DNA from: Knufia peltigerae
Lineage: Eukaryota; Ascomycota; Eurotiomycetes; Chaetothyriales; Trichomeriaceae
Assembly: GCA_030247855.1 (NCBI GenBank)
Contig: JAPDRN010000037.1
Coordinates: 62,001 to 126,000, forward strand
Length of the DNA stretch: 64,000 nt
Direction of reading: 5' to 3'
Part shown: piece by piece, positions 1 through 12,314 of the stretch
How the letters are laid out: each line of letters starts with the position of its first letter
Position numbering within the stretch: position 1 is the first letter of the stretch
Notes under the pieces: generated by a model
The model's input: only the letters and a program-made list of their open reading frames with translations
What the model was told of the DNA's origin: nothing
Databases searched by the model: none
Program-made: the position numbers and the translations under genes

Positions 1-382
1 ATCCGAATATCCTTGGTCAATATGGACAACATCAATGCTTTGCCTTCTCAGCTGTAATTGGCAAGAATCTAGACCAGACCCGAAGCGTCAAAAGAGCAGT
101 GTCTGGAAATCCACTTGCACTTGATCCCTTGTTTCCCCCGCTTGAAATCCATGATCCTGCCAGCTGATGGGCCCGAAAATGAACAAACTTCCGCGGGCCA
201 ACACCCATTACAGCCAGCCCTTCCCTTGTTCCATATAGGGCCCTGATTACCGCCCTGTTGAGCATACCGTTGACGCCGATGCAGTATTGAAACAAAAAGG
301 CAAAGACCAAAGAAAAAGATCCCGAGATTGACCTGTCATCAAGTCCCGTCTAGGGATGAGTGGATTCCTGTCTGTTCGTGTC
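1..382. other. left-edge noncoding sequence
   Basis: No reading frame here has recognisable protein character. The stretch probably holds the 3' untranslated region of the leftward AN1 zinc-finger gene and the intergenic space beyond it. Confidence 0.5.
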
Positions 383-1073
383 TTATAACCCACGAAGCAT
401 GACGGTACGCTCTCCCTCCAGCTTCGCGGCATTCCTGTCCTTGTCCGCACGTCGAGCGTCTTCGAGACCTTCGCAGTTGTGTGATTCCAGCATGCGGTGT
501 TTCCCACAGAAGCGCTTTTGGCAAAAACCACAGTCTCCGACGATAGGCTGAGCAGGTGCTTTGCATCCGTCTTTGGAGCACCGAGGTCTGTTCGACTTCT
601 TCTTGGTCGGAGTGGCAGTCCCGGACGTGGTGGGAGTCGAGGTACCGGACGCCGATGGCTTTTGTGTGACCATCTCGGTTGTTGCTGGTGCCGATTGTGT
701 GGGGGTAGTGCTTCGAGAGGGAGAGGAGAGTTGGAGTGTAGAGGACTCGTCCAGCTTGAGGTCTGCAACCGTGGTGGATGGTTCGAGAGGTTTGCCGTCG
801 AGCATGAGTTGGCTGTCTGTAGGCAAATTTGTAGAGGCCGAGAGGAATTCGAGCACGTTGGAGATGGTGTGAACGGGTCGGACATTCAGTTTTATGGCTG
901 CGACGAAACATGTTAGTCATCTGAGGCAATATCTTGCTGATTCTTGCTGATTCTTCATGGGGGGCGAACGTACTCTTGCCACCGTTGATGGTGACCTGAA
1001 TCGCCATGCTGTCGGCAGGAAGGTCCTTGCTGGAGAGGTTGGAGGTAGAGGAGTTGGAACGAGAGCGAGACAT
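383..1073 (-). CDS. ubiquitin-like / AN1-type zinc finger protein
   Basis: Two exons, 974..1073 and 383..897, joined across a GTACGT...CGCAG intron, give 204 residues. After a Ser-rich start, residues about 24-90 form a ubiquitin-like fold (VTINGGKTIKLNV, then LMLDGKPL and LQLSS). A Ser/Thr/Pro-rich linker leads to an AN1 zinc finger at about 140-175, with six Cys and two His ending in FCGKH...SHNC. AN1 proteins bind ubiquitin or Cdc48/proteasome partners and act in stress-linked protein quality control. That role is inferred from the family. The ATG at 1073 is the first one in frame. The splice junction creates the Thr that continues the ubiquitin-like strand, which supports the exon model. 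Confidence 0.85.
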
Positions 1074-4000
1074 GGTTGTGTTAGGATCGGATGAGGTTGA
1101 TGAGTCGGTGGGAGAATGGTAGATAAGAAGCTGGTCAAAGAGGTGCTCGTGACTGATGACGGGATCGGAGAAGGAGATATGAGTGCGGAGTAAGAGAAGA
1201 GAAGGAGCGCGCGACTAGGAGTTGTAATGTAGTAGGTAAGAGGGATACAATTGTTTGCTTGAGACGTCGGGAATGTGAATGAATTGTTTGTATGGCAGTT
1301 CGAGTCAAGATATGAAAGAGGAGAGACTTAGGAGACGATGGTCAGAAAGCGCAGGAGAGTGTCATGCGTTGTACTATCGGGGGAGGTCCTTTCGAGTGAG
1401 ATTGTGAAAGGGTGGCTGAGGGCGAATGGATGAGGCGGACAAGGGAAGAAGGGTCATGCAGTAGCATTCGCACTCGTTCCGTACCCAGGGGACAGATGAC
1501 CGATGACGGGGGATCCAGCTTGCCCGTGTAAGTGGATTTGTGACCCTGCAGATTATTGAGAGTCTCGAGACTGGGCTATTATGAGGACTCCATATTCAGC
1601 AGCAGTCTCGGTAAAGGGTTTGTTGGGTTGGCGGCGAATGGGAGAGACTCCACCAAATGGAACACCGTCGTCGATACAAGAAGGCGTAAGAAGGCGTGTG
1701 CCTGCGGAACTCCGTACATAGTACGTGCGGATGGTAGTATGAGCAATATAACTCTACTGTACTCCGTAGAATACGGAGTAATGGTCAGTGACCTCTCTTT
1801 GTCTCGTTCATAACTCCATACAGAAGCTGAATTAATGATTGTTTTGGCATGCTCCGTGACCTCCGGAACACACGGGCCTGTTTGCCCAGTTTTGAGACCC
1901 CGAACAAGTCAATAAGCGACCACTACAAAGGCCAAGAAAGGGCTTGCCGTCCTCGTATGATGTGGTCTCCTTGTTCTTGTTGCATACCAAAATTGACGAG
2001 AAGACGGGATGTGATAATTCTTCGATTATCGCAGACCTGCATTCTGTTGTTTGTTTGTCAGTCACCTATGCCACCTGTGCCACCTGCTCTTCCGGTCCGG
2101 TTCAGCATCCGGCGATGCAACAACGGCCGTCTGTAACTCAACCATCATCGTCGTCATCATCATCACCACTCCTCCTGGAGTCTGGTCTGAAATCTACGAG
2201 TAGCAAACCATGCCCAACGACATCCTTCGTTGATGCCTTACCAGCCATTGTCTTGCTGTCCAGGCCACAATTATTGGCGCCTTGATACGGTCCCGCCGTT
2301 AGCGACCATTCTTTTGATGGTGCGACGGACACGGAGGTAGAGGCATTACATTTGCCAAACAGTGGTCCAGACCGCTGGGACCGTCGTTTGGCTTTCGCCT
2401 TGTCCGTGCTCAACAATGCGGCCTACTAGTGCTTGGGCATGGCCAGCGAAGCCAGCCTTTGCCAACAAACCCAACATCTCCGTCACACGGCTGGCTAAGT
2501 GGACCTTGATCTGCCGCCGTCCACCCTTGGGCATCGATCATCAATCTTTTCACCGCGAGATTTCTCCGCAAGTGTAGAGCAATAGTACTCGTGCTGATAC
2601 AAAAGCATGTCTCTCGACTGATTTATGGGGCAAGTCGGCGCCTCACTGTATCTTTAGTACGCCGTAGCAGCTCCGTCATATCCGCCTTCCTTTGATTGGT
2701 TCACCTGGAACCCAGTCGAATTCCTTATCAAGTATAGTGCACGCTAGGAACCCCCGGCCGCTTTTAAAATTCTCCGGAGGGCATGGTGGTGGCTCTGCTG
2801 TCCGGTACATATATATAAAAACCCAAACCCCCCCTGGCCATCAGCTCCAGCCACCTCGTACGAGTACTCGTATCGTCGACAAACCTGCCTCAGTCCCGAT
2901 TGTCGACTCTTCAAAGACCAAAGAAGCGCCTCGAAGAAGAGGGTGACTTCGTGGGAAGAAACGTAGTACTCCGAACCAGTGAGCGTCAAAGTTGAGCGAA
3001 TTGCAAGCGAGCAGCCATGTCAGAGTGAGGAAGTTTAGCTGCATCTAGTTGATGCATGCAGCCGTAACAGGTATTCTCGCTCTCTCCTTTCAGCTTTTCA
3101 TCGCTCACAGCATCTCTTGGCTGTGCAACATCACCAGCCACCCCCGTCTCGAGATGCGTTCACTTACTTGTCCCTTGTCTTTGTACTGGACAACCCAACC
3201 CCACGCTTCCTTTTCAGACCCAAGCTTTAAGGTATAAGCGAAACACACAACTTCTCAGTACAACCAGTGGATTGGATACTACATGGTGTCGGTTGGAAGG
3301 AAAGTCGGACGCCGTGGCGGTTGGTGATCGATGATAGACATTGATTGCATACAATTTCTAGATCGGCATTTGAACAAGCACAGGAAATTGCAAACACACA
3401 GCAGTGTGCTGTTGGCATTTTTAGACAAGACGAGATGATTGACCTACAAGAAGACTCTGTATAGACCTTGAAGAAGTTTTTGGAAGTAGAAGTTGAAAAT
3501 CAGTTCGAGAGTTGACTCGGTAGAACGTAGGCTGAAGGAAATTCTCTCCTTTGAAGCCAGCCTTACGGACACTATTCTTGGGGAAAAAATATAAAGGCAT
3601 CTTTGTTACTCCGTACAGACCCGGGAATGACCAGAAACCCTGCAGATACACGCATTGCTGATAATAATGTGAAGTATCTTTACCAGGCTTGCATCGAAAG
3701 GGCAAACAAGATGACGCCAGCATGCAGGGCAGGCCATGAGGGACCTCATCCTCTCAGGCTGACGATATGTTTTGCATCGACTCTGGCAACCTGGACTGTC
3801 TTACACGCTACCTGGTACCCAGGTGATTATGTTCACAGAACTTCGAGATCCTTGTTCGAGTGGTTTCTCGGATAGCCATACTTGTCCTCGATGGGGGTCG
3901 GGTGCAAATGCACTCTTCATGTACACCTGCTAGCTTCCAATATCCTTCTTGGGCCACTGTCCTTCGAGTCTTCCTTTTTTTGGTTGGATGCACCGCGGGC

Positions 4001-4354
4001 GGCGCTCAAACAAGTGTCGTGGTGTCGTGGTTATCCTCTCCAGCGTTACCCGCCCGTTGTCGAATGAATACGAAATTCGCGGTGTTCTAGCCGCCATATA
4101 CCTCGAGTCAGCCTTTGTTTCCTGAACCGAGGCTTGCGGCCCACTCAGGTCAAATCGTGTAGGGTCAGGAAAGAGAGGAAGCAGCACTGCTGTCCCCAGT
4201 TACACATCCAGTCCATGAATATCGTAATCGTCGTATGAGCATTGCGTGAATCATATGAGTTGGATGTCGATTCCGCTGTTTGAGGAGATTTGTGGTCTGG
4301 TATTGAGATGCTACGTAGCCGTATCGCTACGCACTCATCGGTAATTCCAGCTCC
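1074..4354. other. 3.3 kb gene-poor stretch
   Basis: No reading frame here resembles a known family and none has convincing splice signals. It contains three exact copies of the 9-mer TACTCCGTA/TACGGAGTA (1760, 1772, 3607) and a one-mismatch copy at 1709. A short CAT/CGT-rich tract lies near 2142-2170. It presumably includes the promoter of the AN1 gene and the 3' region of gamma-tubulin. Confidence 0.45.
1760..1780. repeat. perfect inverted repeat of the 9-mer TACTCCGTA
   Basis: TACTCCGTA (1760-1768) is followed after three bases by its exact reverse complement TACGGAGTA (1772-1780). It is the only place in the window where two copies of this recurring 9-mer face each other. The function is unknown; it could be a dimeric protein-binding site or a small hairpin. 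Confidence 0.7.
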
Positions 4355-5722
4355 TCACGATCCATCAGCCCTCTTCTCGCCAGCATCGGGGTCCAGATAA
4401 TCGTCTTTCTCCGCAGCTTCGTACTCCCCTATTAAGCCCATGACCACTTCTTTGGCCTCGTCGAACTCCCCTAGCCCTTCGGCAAACGGCGCTTCCTTTT
4501 TATACTGCTCGAGATAGGCGTTGCGCTTCCTCATCTTGTCGTACTGTACGACGATGCGTCGGAACAGTGTCGAGACGCTGGTGTGATTTGCGAGCATAAG
4601 CCCCGAAACACGATGGGTGTTTTGCAAATACGGTGATTTCTTGGTCAGAGCGACTTGAATCGAGGCCGGACCCCAGGGGATGAAGTTTGCCATGCGTCGC
4701 TCGCGAATCCGCAACAGAGACTTGTGCACGTCCGTGGGGTCTGCTTCACCCTGAATGATGTTGAGAATGGACATGTAGCAGGACGACTTGGACGGGTTGA
4801 TGGACACCATTCGATTTTTGGGCTGGAGCAGACGACGCATGACATCGAGGACGGTAGTTTTTCGCACAGTCGCCGCAGCTTCCGCATTGTCGCCAGTAAA
4901 AGGGGTGTATGCGGTCATGAGGAAGTGACAACGCGGCGTGGGGATGAGCGAGGCAATGATGCCCACGAGGTCGTTGTGCATGTAGCCGGGATATCTCAGC
5001 GTGGTGGTTGAGGCCGACATGACGGTCGAGACTAGTTGATTCGTCTGCTGAAACGAGGGTTCTGGCACGTGTAGTCTTTCGGATGCTATCCTTGACAACG
5101 CGCCATTGTCCAGCACCACCACTGAGTCGGCATTCTGGGTCAGGCGGCGCATCGTGAGTAGACTGTTGTAAGGGTTGACAACGACATCGCCAATGGCCGT
5201 GTCTGGGAAGACCGAGTACGTCTGAATGATCTTCTTGGGGAATCGATCGTTCATGCGTTCCAGCAGATATGAACCCAAGCCCGAACCAGTGCCACCAGCA
5301 ATGGAATGAAGCAGCATGAAACCCTCGAGCGAGTCGCTCCCATCGGCCTCTCGGTCAATCATGTCAAATATCTCTTCTTGCACTCTCTCGCCCGCCGCGT
5401 AACCCGCCGCCCAATTGTTGCCTGCGCCCATGCCATGTTCGCCCACGAAGAAATTCTCCGGGTTGTAAATGTTCTTGTAAGGCCCTTGCTGGATGCTGTT
5501 GATGACGCGGGGTTCCAGGTCTATGAGGATCGCACGAGGGATATATCGAGTGTCGTCGCTCTGGTAGAAGAAGACGTCCTTGCGGTCACCGCCCTCGGTC
5601 GCAAACTCTTCGAGGTTCCCATCGCGGCTGATACCGTGTTCTTGACATAGTTGCTGCCAAAACCTCGACCCTATCGCATTTCCACACTGACCGGCCTGGA
5701 TGGTGATTATCTCTCGAGGCAT
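4355..5722 (-). CDS. mipA: gamma-tubulin
   Basis: One uninterrupted frame of 455 residues, the usual length for fungal gamma-tubulin. It opens with MPREIITIQAGQCGN, has the tubulin GTP-binding signature GGTGSGLGSY near residue 142, and has gamma-type spacing throughout (GEHGMGAGNNWAAGY, NPYNSLLTMRRL, SASTTTLRYPGYMHNDL). Gamma-tubulin nucleates microtubules within the gamma-tubulin complex at spindle pole bodies. The frame runs open further upstream but only from a GTG, so the ATG at 5722 is the start. The C-terminus is acidic. No intron is visible, whereas several fungal orthologues have some. Confidence 0.95.
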   Translation of the reverse strand: MPREIITIQAGQCGNAIGSRFWQQLCQEHGISRDGNLEEFATEGGDRKDVFFYQSDDTRYIPRAILIDLEPRVINSIQQGPYKNIYNPENFFVGEHGMGAGNNWAAGYAAGERVQEEIFDMIDREADGSDSLEGFMLLHSIAGGTGSGLGSYLLERMNDRFPKKIIQTYSVFPDTAIGDVVVNPYNSLLTMRRLTQNADSVVVLDNGALSRIASERLHVPEPSFQQTNQLVSTVMSASTTTLRYPGYMHNDLVGIIASLIPTPRCHFLMTAYTPFTGDNAEAAATVRKTTVLDVMRRLLQPKNRMVSINPSKSSCYMSILNIIQGEADPTDVHKSLLRIRERRMANFIPWGPASIQVALTKKSPYLQNTHRVSGLMLANHTSVSTLFRRIVVQYDKMRKRNAYLEQYKKEAPFAEGLGEFDEAKEVVMGLIGEYEAAEKDDYLDPDAGEKRADGS

Positions 5723-7103
5723 GTTTGCACACAGTGATGATAAAACCGTAGACACCCAAAAATCAACAGTACTTTACTGTCCTGCGTAACACGGCGCGTT
5801 GATTGACCCTTCAACGCGTCCCGGTGGGGGGAAGTTGGGGGTTTTGGGGCTGTTGTGCAATGAAAATCCCAAAACGGACAGAAATCACCTGCATTAGGAA
5901 TCTGGGTCACGCAGGCCTTTGGGGGCCAATGGGGGTTAGTGATTGCTGGTGTAACCTGAACAGCTACACGAGGCATGGGATGTGAGAGCTTGTGAGATAT
6001 AAAACACCTGTGACAGACGTAGAATGTCTGTAGCGAGTCACACACTACATCACACCGTATTTGCCGGGGTATCGAGGCTAAAGCGAATATGGCGAGGACC
6101 CAAGATGTTGGTCACCCTCCATACACTCAAGAAGAAAAGGGTTAGTTACGAGGACGAGTTATTCAGCGAGTCAATCGTCGATATGTCAGGTCGCATTCCC
6201 ATCACTGGCGACGATTTTACATTTCTCTCTTCCGAGATTCCTCGACCCTGATGACAACCACCTAGGAATGAAGATGACGTGTCAGAAATGGTGAGGAGAA
6301 TTTGAAAGAACTTCTCAGGTCATGGGAAGCCTTCGTAAGTGTGATTTTCGAGGACTCATGCCTGCTGGGCTTCGGGCCTAGGGCGTCTCCATGCCTTTCA
6401 ATCACTTCCAAGTCGTATTTTCAACGTTCGCAGACCGCCTGGCAGCACACTCTCCCGCCATGGATTCTCAACGTGGAGTGCCCGCCTCCTTCCAGCGCAG
6501 TTGCATCATCCCGATCGCCTTGCTCTTATTCATTAAGATAGCCCTGAACTGCTGACAGGGGTCATTAGTACTCCAGCTGAGCAGGGAGTGTACTTCGTGC
6601 ATCCAGCCATGCGTGAAATCACGATCGCCGGGAAGCTGCTGCTTATCTCCGACCCTTTGGAGACTGATCACCCCTTTCACGGACAAGTTCGTTTGGAAGC
6701 GCATCTGGCCACGGGAAGTTGACACAGTCCGACCGGTGGTATGCAGAAAATACCGATCAATCTTTGTTGGGACTGTGAATATCAAGCAAGTTGCCTAAAC
6801 GAAGCACAAATCACTGGAGTTAGCAGGTATCGCCATAGGGTACATACATACCTAGTTGATCAAACATTCACCACCGCTGAGTGAAGGTCTGGTGAGTGAA
6901 GCTCTAGCGAGTGAAGCTCTAGCGAGTGAAGCTCTAGCGAGTGAAGCTCTAGCGAGTGAAGCTCTAGCGAGTGAAGCTCTGGCTGTAGCCTTGGCATATA
7001 TGACTCTATCTTGTTCCTCTCCCACAGAAAAAAGAAGATCCTCATTCTCCTTCTAACCGCAGACAGCTTTGACTCACCATACAGTCTCATTACAGCCGCT
7101 TCC
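5723..7103. other. divergent intergenic region, gamma-tubulin to dynamin-like gene
   Basis: It holds the outward promoters of the gamma-tubulin and dynamin-like genes and the 15-bp tandem repeat listed separately. I see no supported gene in it. Confidence 0.45.
6879..6983. repeat. 15-bp minisatellite, seven copies
   Basis: The unit GAGTGAAGCTCTAGC repeats head to tail. The five copies from 6894 to 6968 are identical. The first copy (6879-6893) and the last (6969-6983) are degenerate. The array ends about 120 bp before the ATG of the dynamin-like gene, so it lies in the promoter or 5' leader. The unit length keeps a reading frame open, which explains the repetitive short ORFs seen here; I do not regard them as genes. 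Confidence 0.9.
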
Positions 7104-9497
7104 ATGGCTCTCGAAGAGGACGGGAAATATGGCCTGGCTGACCCAGCCAGCCTTGAGAAAATTGATAAGCTGTTCGCTTGCGGTGTCGGTGATATTATCA
7201 ATTTGCCTCAGATCGTCGTGGTCGGAGATCAATCGTCTGGGAAGAGCAGTGTCTTGGAAGGGTTGATCCGAAAACCACTACCTCGAGACAGCGGCCTCTG
7301 TACTAGGTTCGCAACGCAGATCATCTTCAAACGATCCCTCAAGGACATGATCTCGGTGTCGATCATCCCTGGCGTGGATGCCACTGAAGAGCACAAGACA
7401 AGTCTTCAAACTTGGTCTCGACGAGAGCTGGATGTGCTTGATCCCGAGGCGTTTAAGTTGATCATGGATGAGGTAAGCGGTTTCTAAGATGGACGATTGT
7501 AGATCTGACCGGACTGGCAGGTTCACGAGGCGATGGGTGTCTCACCTCGACAAGACGGCTCTCCAAGCAAAGGCTCGACCTTCTCCCGTGATGTACTGCG
7601 ACTCGAAATCTGTGGGCCGACCCAGGAGCACCTTAGTGTCATTGATGTTCCGGGGATCTTCAAAAATACCACTCCGGGAGTCACTACAAAGAACGACATT
7701 GCGCTCGTCCGTGGCATGGTCCAAGGCTACATGGAAAACCCTCGATCGGTAATGCTAACCGTCATTCCATCCAATGTCGACGTAGCAACTCAGGAGATTC
7801 TCGAGATGGCGGTCGACGTTGACCCTGACGGGAAACGCACTCTGGGTGTGCTCACCAAACCTGATTTGGTCGACCACGGCGCTGAGTCAAGAGTTATTGA
7901 TCTGCTGGAAGGCCGAGCCCACCCTTTGAAGCTCGGCTGGCACGTCGTGCGCAATCCGGGTCAAATACAGTTGGCTGACGAGTCGCTTGACCGTGGCAGT
8001 ATCGAACAAGGGTTCTTCTCATTCTCTCCATACTGGAAAGACGTCGATCTGGACAAGAAGGGCATAAACGCCTTGCGAGTGCGGATTCAGGCCATTCTCA
8101 ACGACCTTGTGCGGCAGGAGTTTCCCAAGGTAAGTAGAATTGTCTTCTTTGGAATGATCTCTCTGACCATATTCTTAGGTCAAGCAAGAGATGTTGCGGA
8201 AGCTTACTTCTGCCAAAGACAAGCTCGGCCAGTTGGGAGTGGAGAGGGAAACCAGAGAAAAACAATTACTCTATCTGATAGATCTGTCTTCGCGATTCCA
8301 GCGCAAAGTGTCCTTGTCCGTCGACGCCAAGTACGGCAGTGATGAACTCTTCGACAACATGGATCTCCGGTTAGCTACTCTAATCAGCACTCGGAATGAG
8401 CAATTCTCCCATGACATGAGCTACGGTGGCCATGAATATCAATTCTGGATATCGGAGGCCACTGGCAAGATGGCGGACCTCGAGGAAGGAGATGATACTG
8501 GAGATTCGGAAGTTTCCACCCCAAGCAACTCGGCATCCTCCAGCAGCTCGGCATCCTCCAGCAGCTCGGCATCCTCCAGCAACTCGGCATCCTCCAGCAA
8601 CTCGAATTCTTACAGTGGGATGACATTCAGCATTCGAAAACTAATAGAGTGTGAAGATATCGAAGAGTTTCTTCGTCCCCAGGATGAACTCGACGGCGCA
8701 AGTACGACGGGGATCACCCAATGGCTCGAGGAAGTTTACCGAAGCTCACGGGGTTTCGAATTGGGGACCTTCGACTCTGCGATTCTGTCGACAGCGATGA
8801 AGGTCCAATCGAGAAAATGGACACCCATCGCCCTCGGTTACATCAGTGATGTTGTGACAATGGTCCACCGTTTCATTGACCGGGTTCTCGATGTTATCTG
8901 CCCCGACAAATCGCTCAAGTCTGAAATGCTCTCGGTCTTATGGGATAGTCTTGTCGAACGCTACACGGAAGCCATTGAGCATGTCCAATTTCTCCTGAGG
9001 GTTGAGCTGGAAGGCACTCCAATGACAATGAATCACTATTTCAACGACAATCTTCAGAACCGGTAACCCATTTTGATCGTTTGGTGGAATTCTGCTGACC
9101 AGTTTCTAGCCGTCGGAAGAGAATGCAAGCTCGGATGTCTGACTTTGCAATTCACACCAACAAGTATGGCAAGGTGGTTCGGCTTGGGGACACGAAAAAT
9201 ACCCATCTGATGAGTAATGCCGAACATGTCGTCGAAGACATTCATGATATTCTGTACTCGTACTACAAGGTAGCGAGGAAACGCTTTGTCGATAGTGTCT
9301 GCATGCAGGCCGCTGACCATTTCCTCGTCAACGGGCCCACGACGCCTTTAGCTCTCTTCTCTCCCACCTTCGTGAGCAGTTTGAGTGCCGAGCAGCTAGA
9401 GAGCATTGCGGGTGAAGATCAAGGAACTCGGAGAATGAGGTTTCACCTGAAGAAGGATATCGCTAGTTTGGAAGAGGCACGGAAGATTCTGAAATAA
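7104..9497 (+). CDS. dynamin-like GTPase (Mx-like fungal group)
   Basis: Four exons (7104..7472, 7521..8129, 8179..9062, 9110..9497) encode 749 residues; the introns are 48, 49 and 47 bp. The GTPase domain shows the P-loop GDQSSGKSS at 41-49, the DVPG switch at 165-168 and TKPD near 230. The stalk follows, and the last roughly 110 residues are GED-like (LYSYYKVARKRFVDSV...). No PH or proline-rich domain is visible, so it belongs to the soluble Mx/DLP-like group rather than to classical endocytic dynamin, Vps1 or Dnm1. Its cellular role cannot be told from sequence; members remodel membranes or assemble on other polymers. A Ser/Asn tract encoded by an 18-bp tandem repeat interrupts the stalk. 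Confidence 0.9.
8527..8598 (+). repeat. in-frame 18-bp tandem repeat within dynamin-like gene
   Basis: Four copies of (A)(A/G)CTCGGCATCCTCCAGC encode a six-residue Ser/Ala/Asn unit. The repeat preserves the reading frame and should form a flexible loop in the stalk. It is likely to vary in copy number between strains. Confidence 0.85.
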
Positions 9498-11085
9498 AGC
9501 CGCTGGTGAAGAACGAATATGGTTTCTTTTCACCCCATGGCTACAACGCCATGTCATTGACAGGCTGGTTTTCTTTTTGGTGCCGGCAGGAGAACAGCAT
9601 CTGAAGCATGCTTGGTTTCACGAGTGAACCTGTTTCCTTTCAAGTAGGACTAAACTTCATAGCTTTGACGGAGCGAGGCATTTGCTGGAGATTTGGCATG
9701 CTTTCCTCGATAAGGTAGCCGTGCAATGTTCCATCGTGACTTTAGCAAGAAGTGACCATGTAGAGCGGTGTCTACACGAGTCATCTTTTGCACGAGAGAT
9801 TACAAGTTCCAAGGTCATTCGAACAGGAGAGTGAAGTACCTTGATGTCTTGGTCTATTGAAATCATGCTTGGCCCAAGTATATTAATGTACGCGTAGAGG
9901 GCAGTGAACTTGTTTTGTTAACCACACCAGGCGTTGCAGCACTTGAATTCCTCCCGGTAACCCACAGCCGTGCCACTGTACATCTTCGGATCAACACTTG
10001 CGACTGCGTGAAGCCGCGGGCGATGCTGAGCAGCCATGGTTTCACCTGAAGTTTTGCGGAGCACATTTCGACGCCGATACGACTTCGGCATGAAATTGTG
10101 GCGTTTCTCAAAAGCTGGAAGAATAAAGCGTTATACGACAGCCTCTTTTCCAAACGACCACGTGGGTGAAGAGCGTTACTGCTGCAATCTTCTCTGGCTT
10201 AGGGTACATGTTGTCGTCAAGCATGGCGTTGCTAATCACCAAAGAGGAAGCATCAAATCAAGGACAAGCATTTGAACTTTCTCGACCTCGATCGACTAAG
10301 CGAACATGTTTATCAGGCGGCCACTGAGCGAAGGAATCCACCTAGACAGGCACTTGGGAGATGAAGCACAGGCCCGAAGCCTTTAGGGATTGCGCCACGA
10401 TTGCAGAAGGCTTCGGATGCTTGTATAGCCGAAACGCCTCCCCGGGCCTCTGCGCCTTCTAGCCTTCTATGGGCATTAGTTCTTTCTTTTTGGTGTGCGG
10501 CCAGAGTGGCTTTTCTTTCTATTCGGCACGTTTCATGTCCGACAAATGGTCGAAAACGGTCACGCTCAACGAGTGATAGATGGACACCTCCTTCGGCTCC
10601 TGATGAGGCCCCCGAACAGATGTCGCAACGTCGCTTCTGCCTATAGTCCATGACCATTCTCGTTACTCCCGTACTCCCCTAGCACGCTGTTGCTTCCCGC
10701 ATTGCCGATCAAATCTCACTCACCGGTATTTGACACTGGTTACGGCCGCCTGAAGTGCGCTGCCTTGAATTATTCAATGCTCGGACTTGAATATTTCTCA
10801 TCTATTTGTTTGTATATATCATATTGAGTTTGTGTGCGTACGCGTGTGTTGTGTGCATTTCCATCTAGATGGACGTGATGGAGATTTCGTCCATTTGATC
10901 TTGCTGAATATGGCTTTTGTGACAAACGTACCTTGACACAAAGTGCTCGGTCTCGCTCGGATTTGATGGCAGCACACTCTTTTTGACTAGGACGCGCGGC
11001 CAAACGACCAACTTCTTTAATCATACATCCCACAGAAACTGGAAGGAAATCAGTTTGCCCCTCCTCGAAGGTGTTCTTGCGCACC
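9498..11085. other. intergenic region between dynamin-like and GDPD genes
   Basis: 1.6 kb without a supported gene. The short open frames lack family resemblance and splice support. It should contain the 3' end of the dynamin-like transcript and the promoter of the phosphodiesterase gene. Confidence 0.4.
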
Positions 11086-12314
11086 ATGACACAAGGAAGA
11101 AGCCTCAGAACTGAGGCAGACACGCCGTTGTTGAGAAAGGACGTTGGTTCTGGAGACGAAACGAGAACGGGCTACGGCTCCAATGGCCATAGGGAAGAAA
11201 CCAAGCATCAATTCCCACAAGGTATGTGCTTGCTGAGCTGGGTTTCAATCCCATAATTTCCTGTACCCTGACAGAAAATGCAGCAAGTTGGACATGGGCA
11301 AAGCCTTACAAAACCTCGCAGAGGCTGCCTCAAACCATCGCCCATCGCGGCTACAAGGCGAAGTACCCCGAGAATACCATGAGATCTTTCCGGGGCGCCG
11401 TCGAGGTCGGGACACACGCGATTGAAACGGACATTCACCTGACAAAGGACGGAGTTGTGGTTCTGTCACATGTATGAAGACCACCACTAATCGGCCTGCT
11501 CATCCGACGAGACCTGACTGACCTTTTGTTTTTTTTTGTAAAGGATCCTGACCTGAAGCGATGCTTTGGACAAAAGGAGAAGATTATAGATTGCGACTGG
11601 GATTATCTCTCCAATCTTCGTACCATACAAGAGCCACATGAGCCGATGCCGCGACTTGTCGATTTGCTCGAGTACGTCGCCCAACCTGGTCTGGAGCACG
11701 TCTGGCTCCTCTTCGACATCAAGATCGACAACGATGGGGACGATGTAATGCGATTGATCGCGCATACGCTGGCGTCCGTCAATCCCGGCGGACGACCGTG
11801 GGAGGAGCGAGTGCTGATGGGTATTTGGGTTCCGAAATATCTCTCACTCTGTACCAAATATGTGCCCGACTTCCCGGTCGCACACATCGGCTTTTCAACG
11901 GCGATGGCTCGGGAGTATCTCAAAGTGCCCAACGTGGGCTTCAACATGCTCCTCTACTCACTTTTGGGTCCGGTCGGCTCTCGCTTCATGCGCGACGTGC
12001 GCAAACAGAAGAGGCAACTGTTTGTCTGGACCGTCAACGAATCCAACCTGATGACTTGGTGTATCCAGCGCAACGTCGACGGCGTCGTCACGGATAATCC
12101 GGAATTGTTCAAGCAGATATGCGACGACTGGGATGAGGAGACAAAAAAGAAGGCAAGGCCGACGATCATGCAATGGCTAAGAACAATCTGGGTCTGGATA
12201 TTGATCACCCTCTTTTCGGGTGCTTTCAGACGAAAATTCCCGGAAACGGTAGAGACTTATATCCAAGAGCACGATTTGAGGGCCAAGGCGACATTGACAA
12301 TTGACCAGTTATAG
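11086..12314 (+). CDS. glycerophosphodiester phosphodiesterase family protein (PGC1-like)
   Basis: Three exons (11086..11221, 11275..11471, 11544..12314) encode 367 residues. The catalytic domain begins with TIAHRGYKAKYPENT. It contains the E-x-D pair in HAIETDIHL, the second histidine in VVLSHDPDL, and near its end FVWTVNES...DGVVTDNPE. These are hallmarks of the GDPD fold, a metal-dependent phosphodiesterase. A hydrophobic segment near the C-terminus (TIWVWILITLFSGA) suggests tail anchoring, as in yeast Pgc1, which degrades phosphatidylglycerol on lipid droplets and mitochondria; that substrate is inferred. The start was chosen because only the frame from the ATG at 11086 joins in phase to exon 2. 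The ATG at 11185 would give the wrong phase. Confidence 0.88.

Noticed and set aside
5720..5755. Upstream in-frame extension of gamma-tubulin
   Set aside because: It would start at GTG, and the family begins MPREI at the ATG at 5722.
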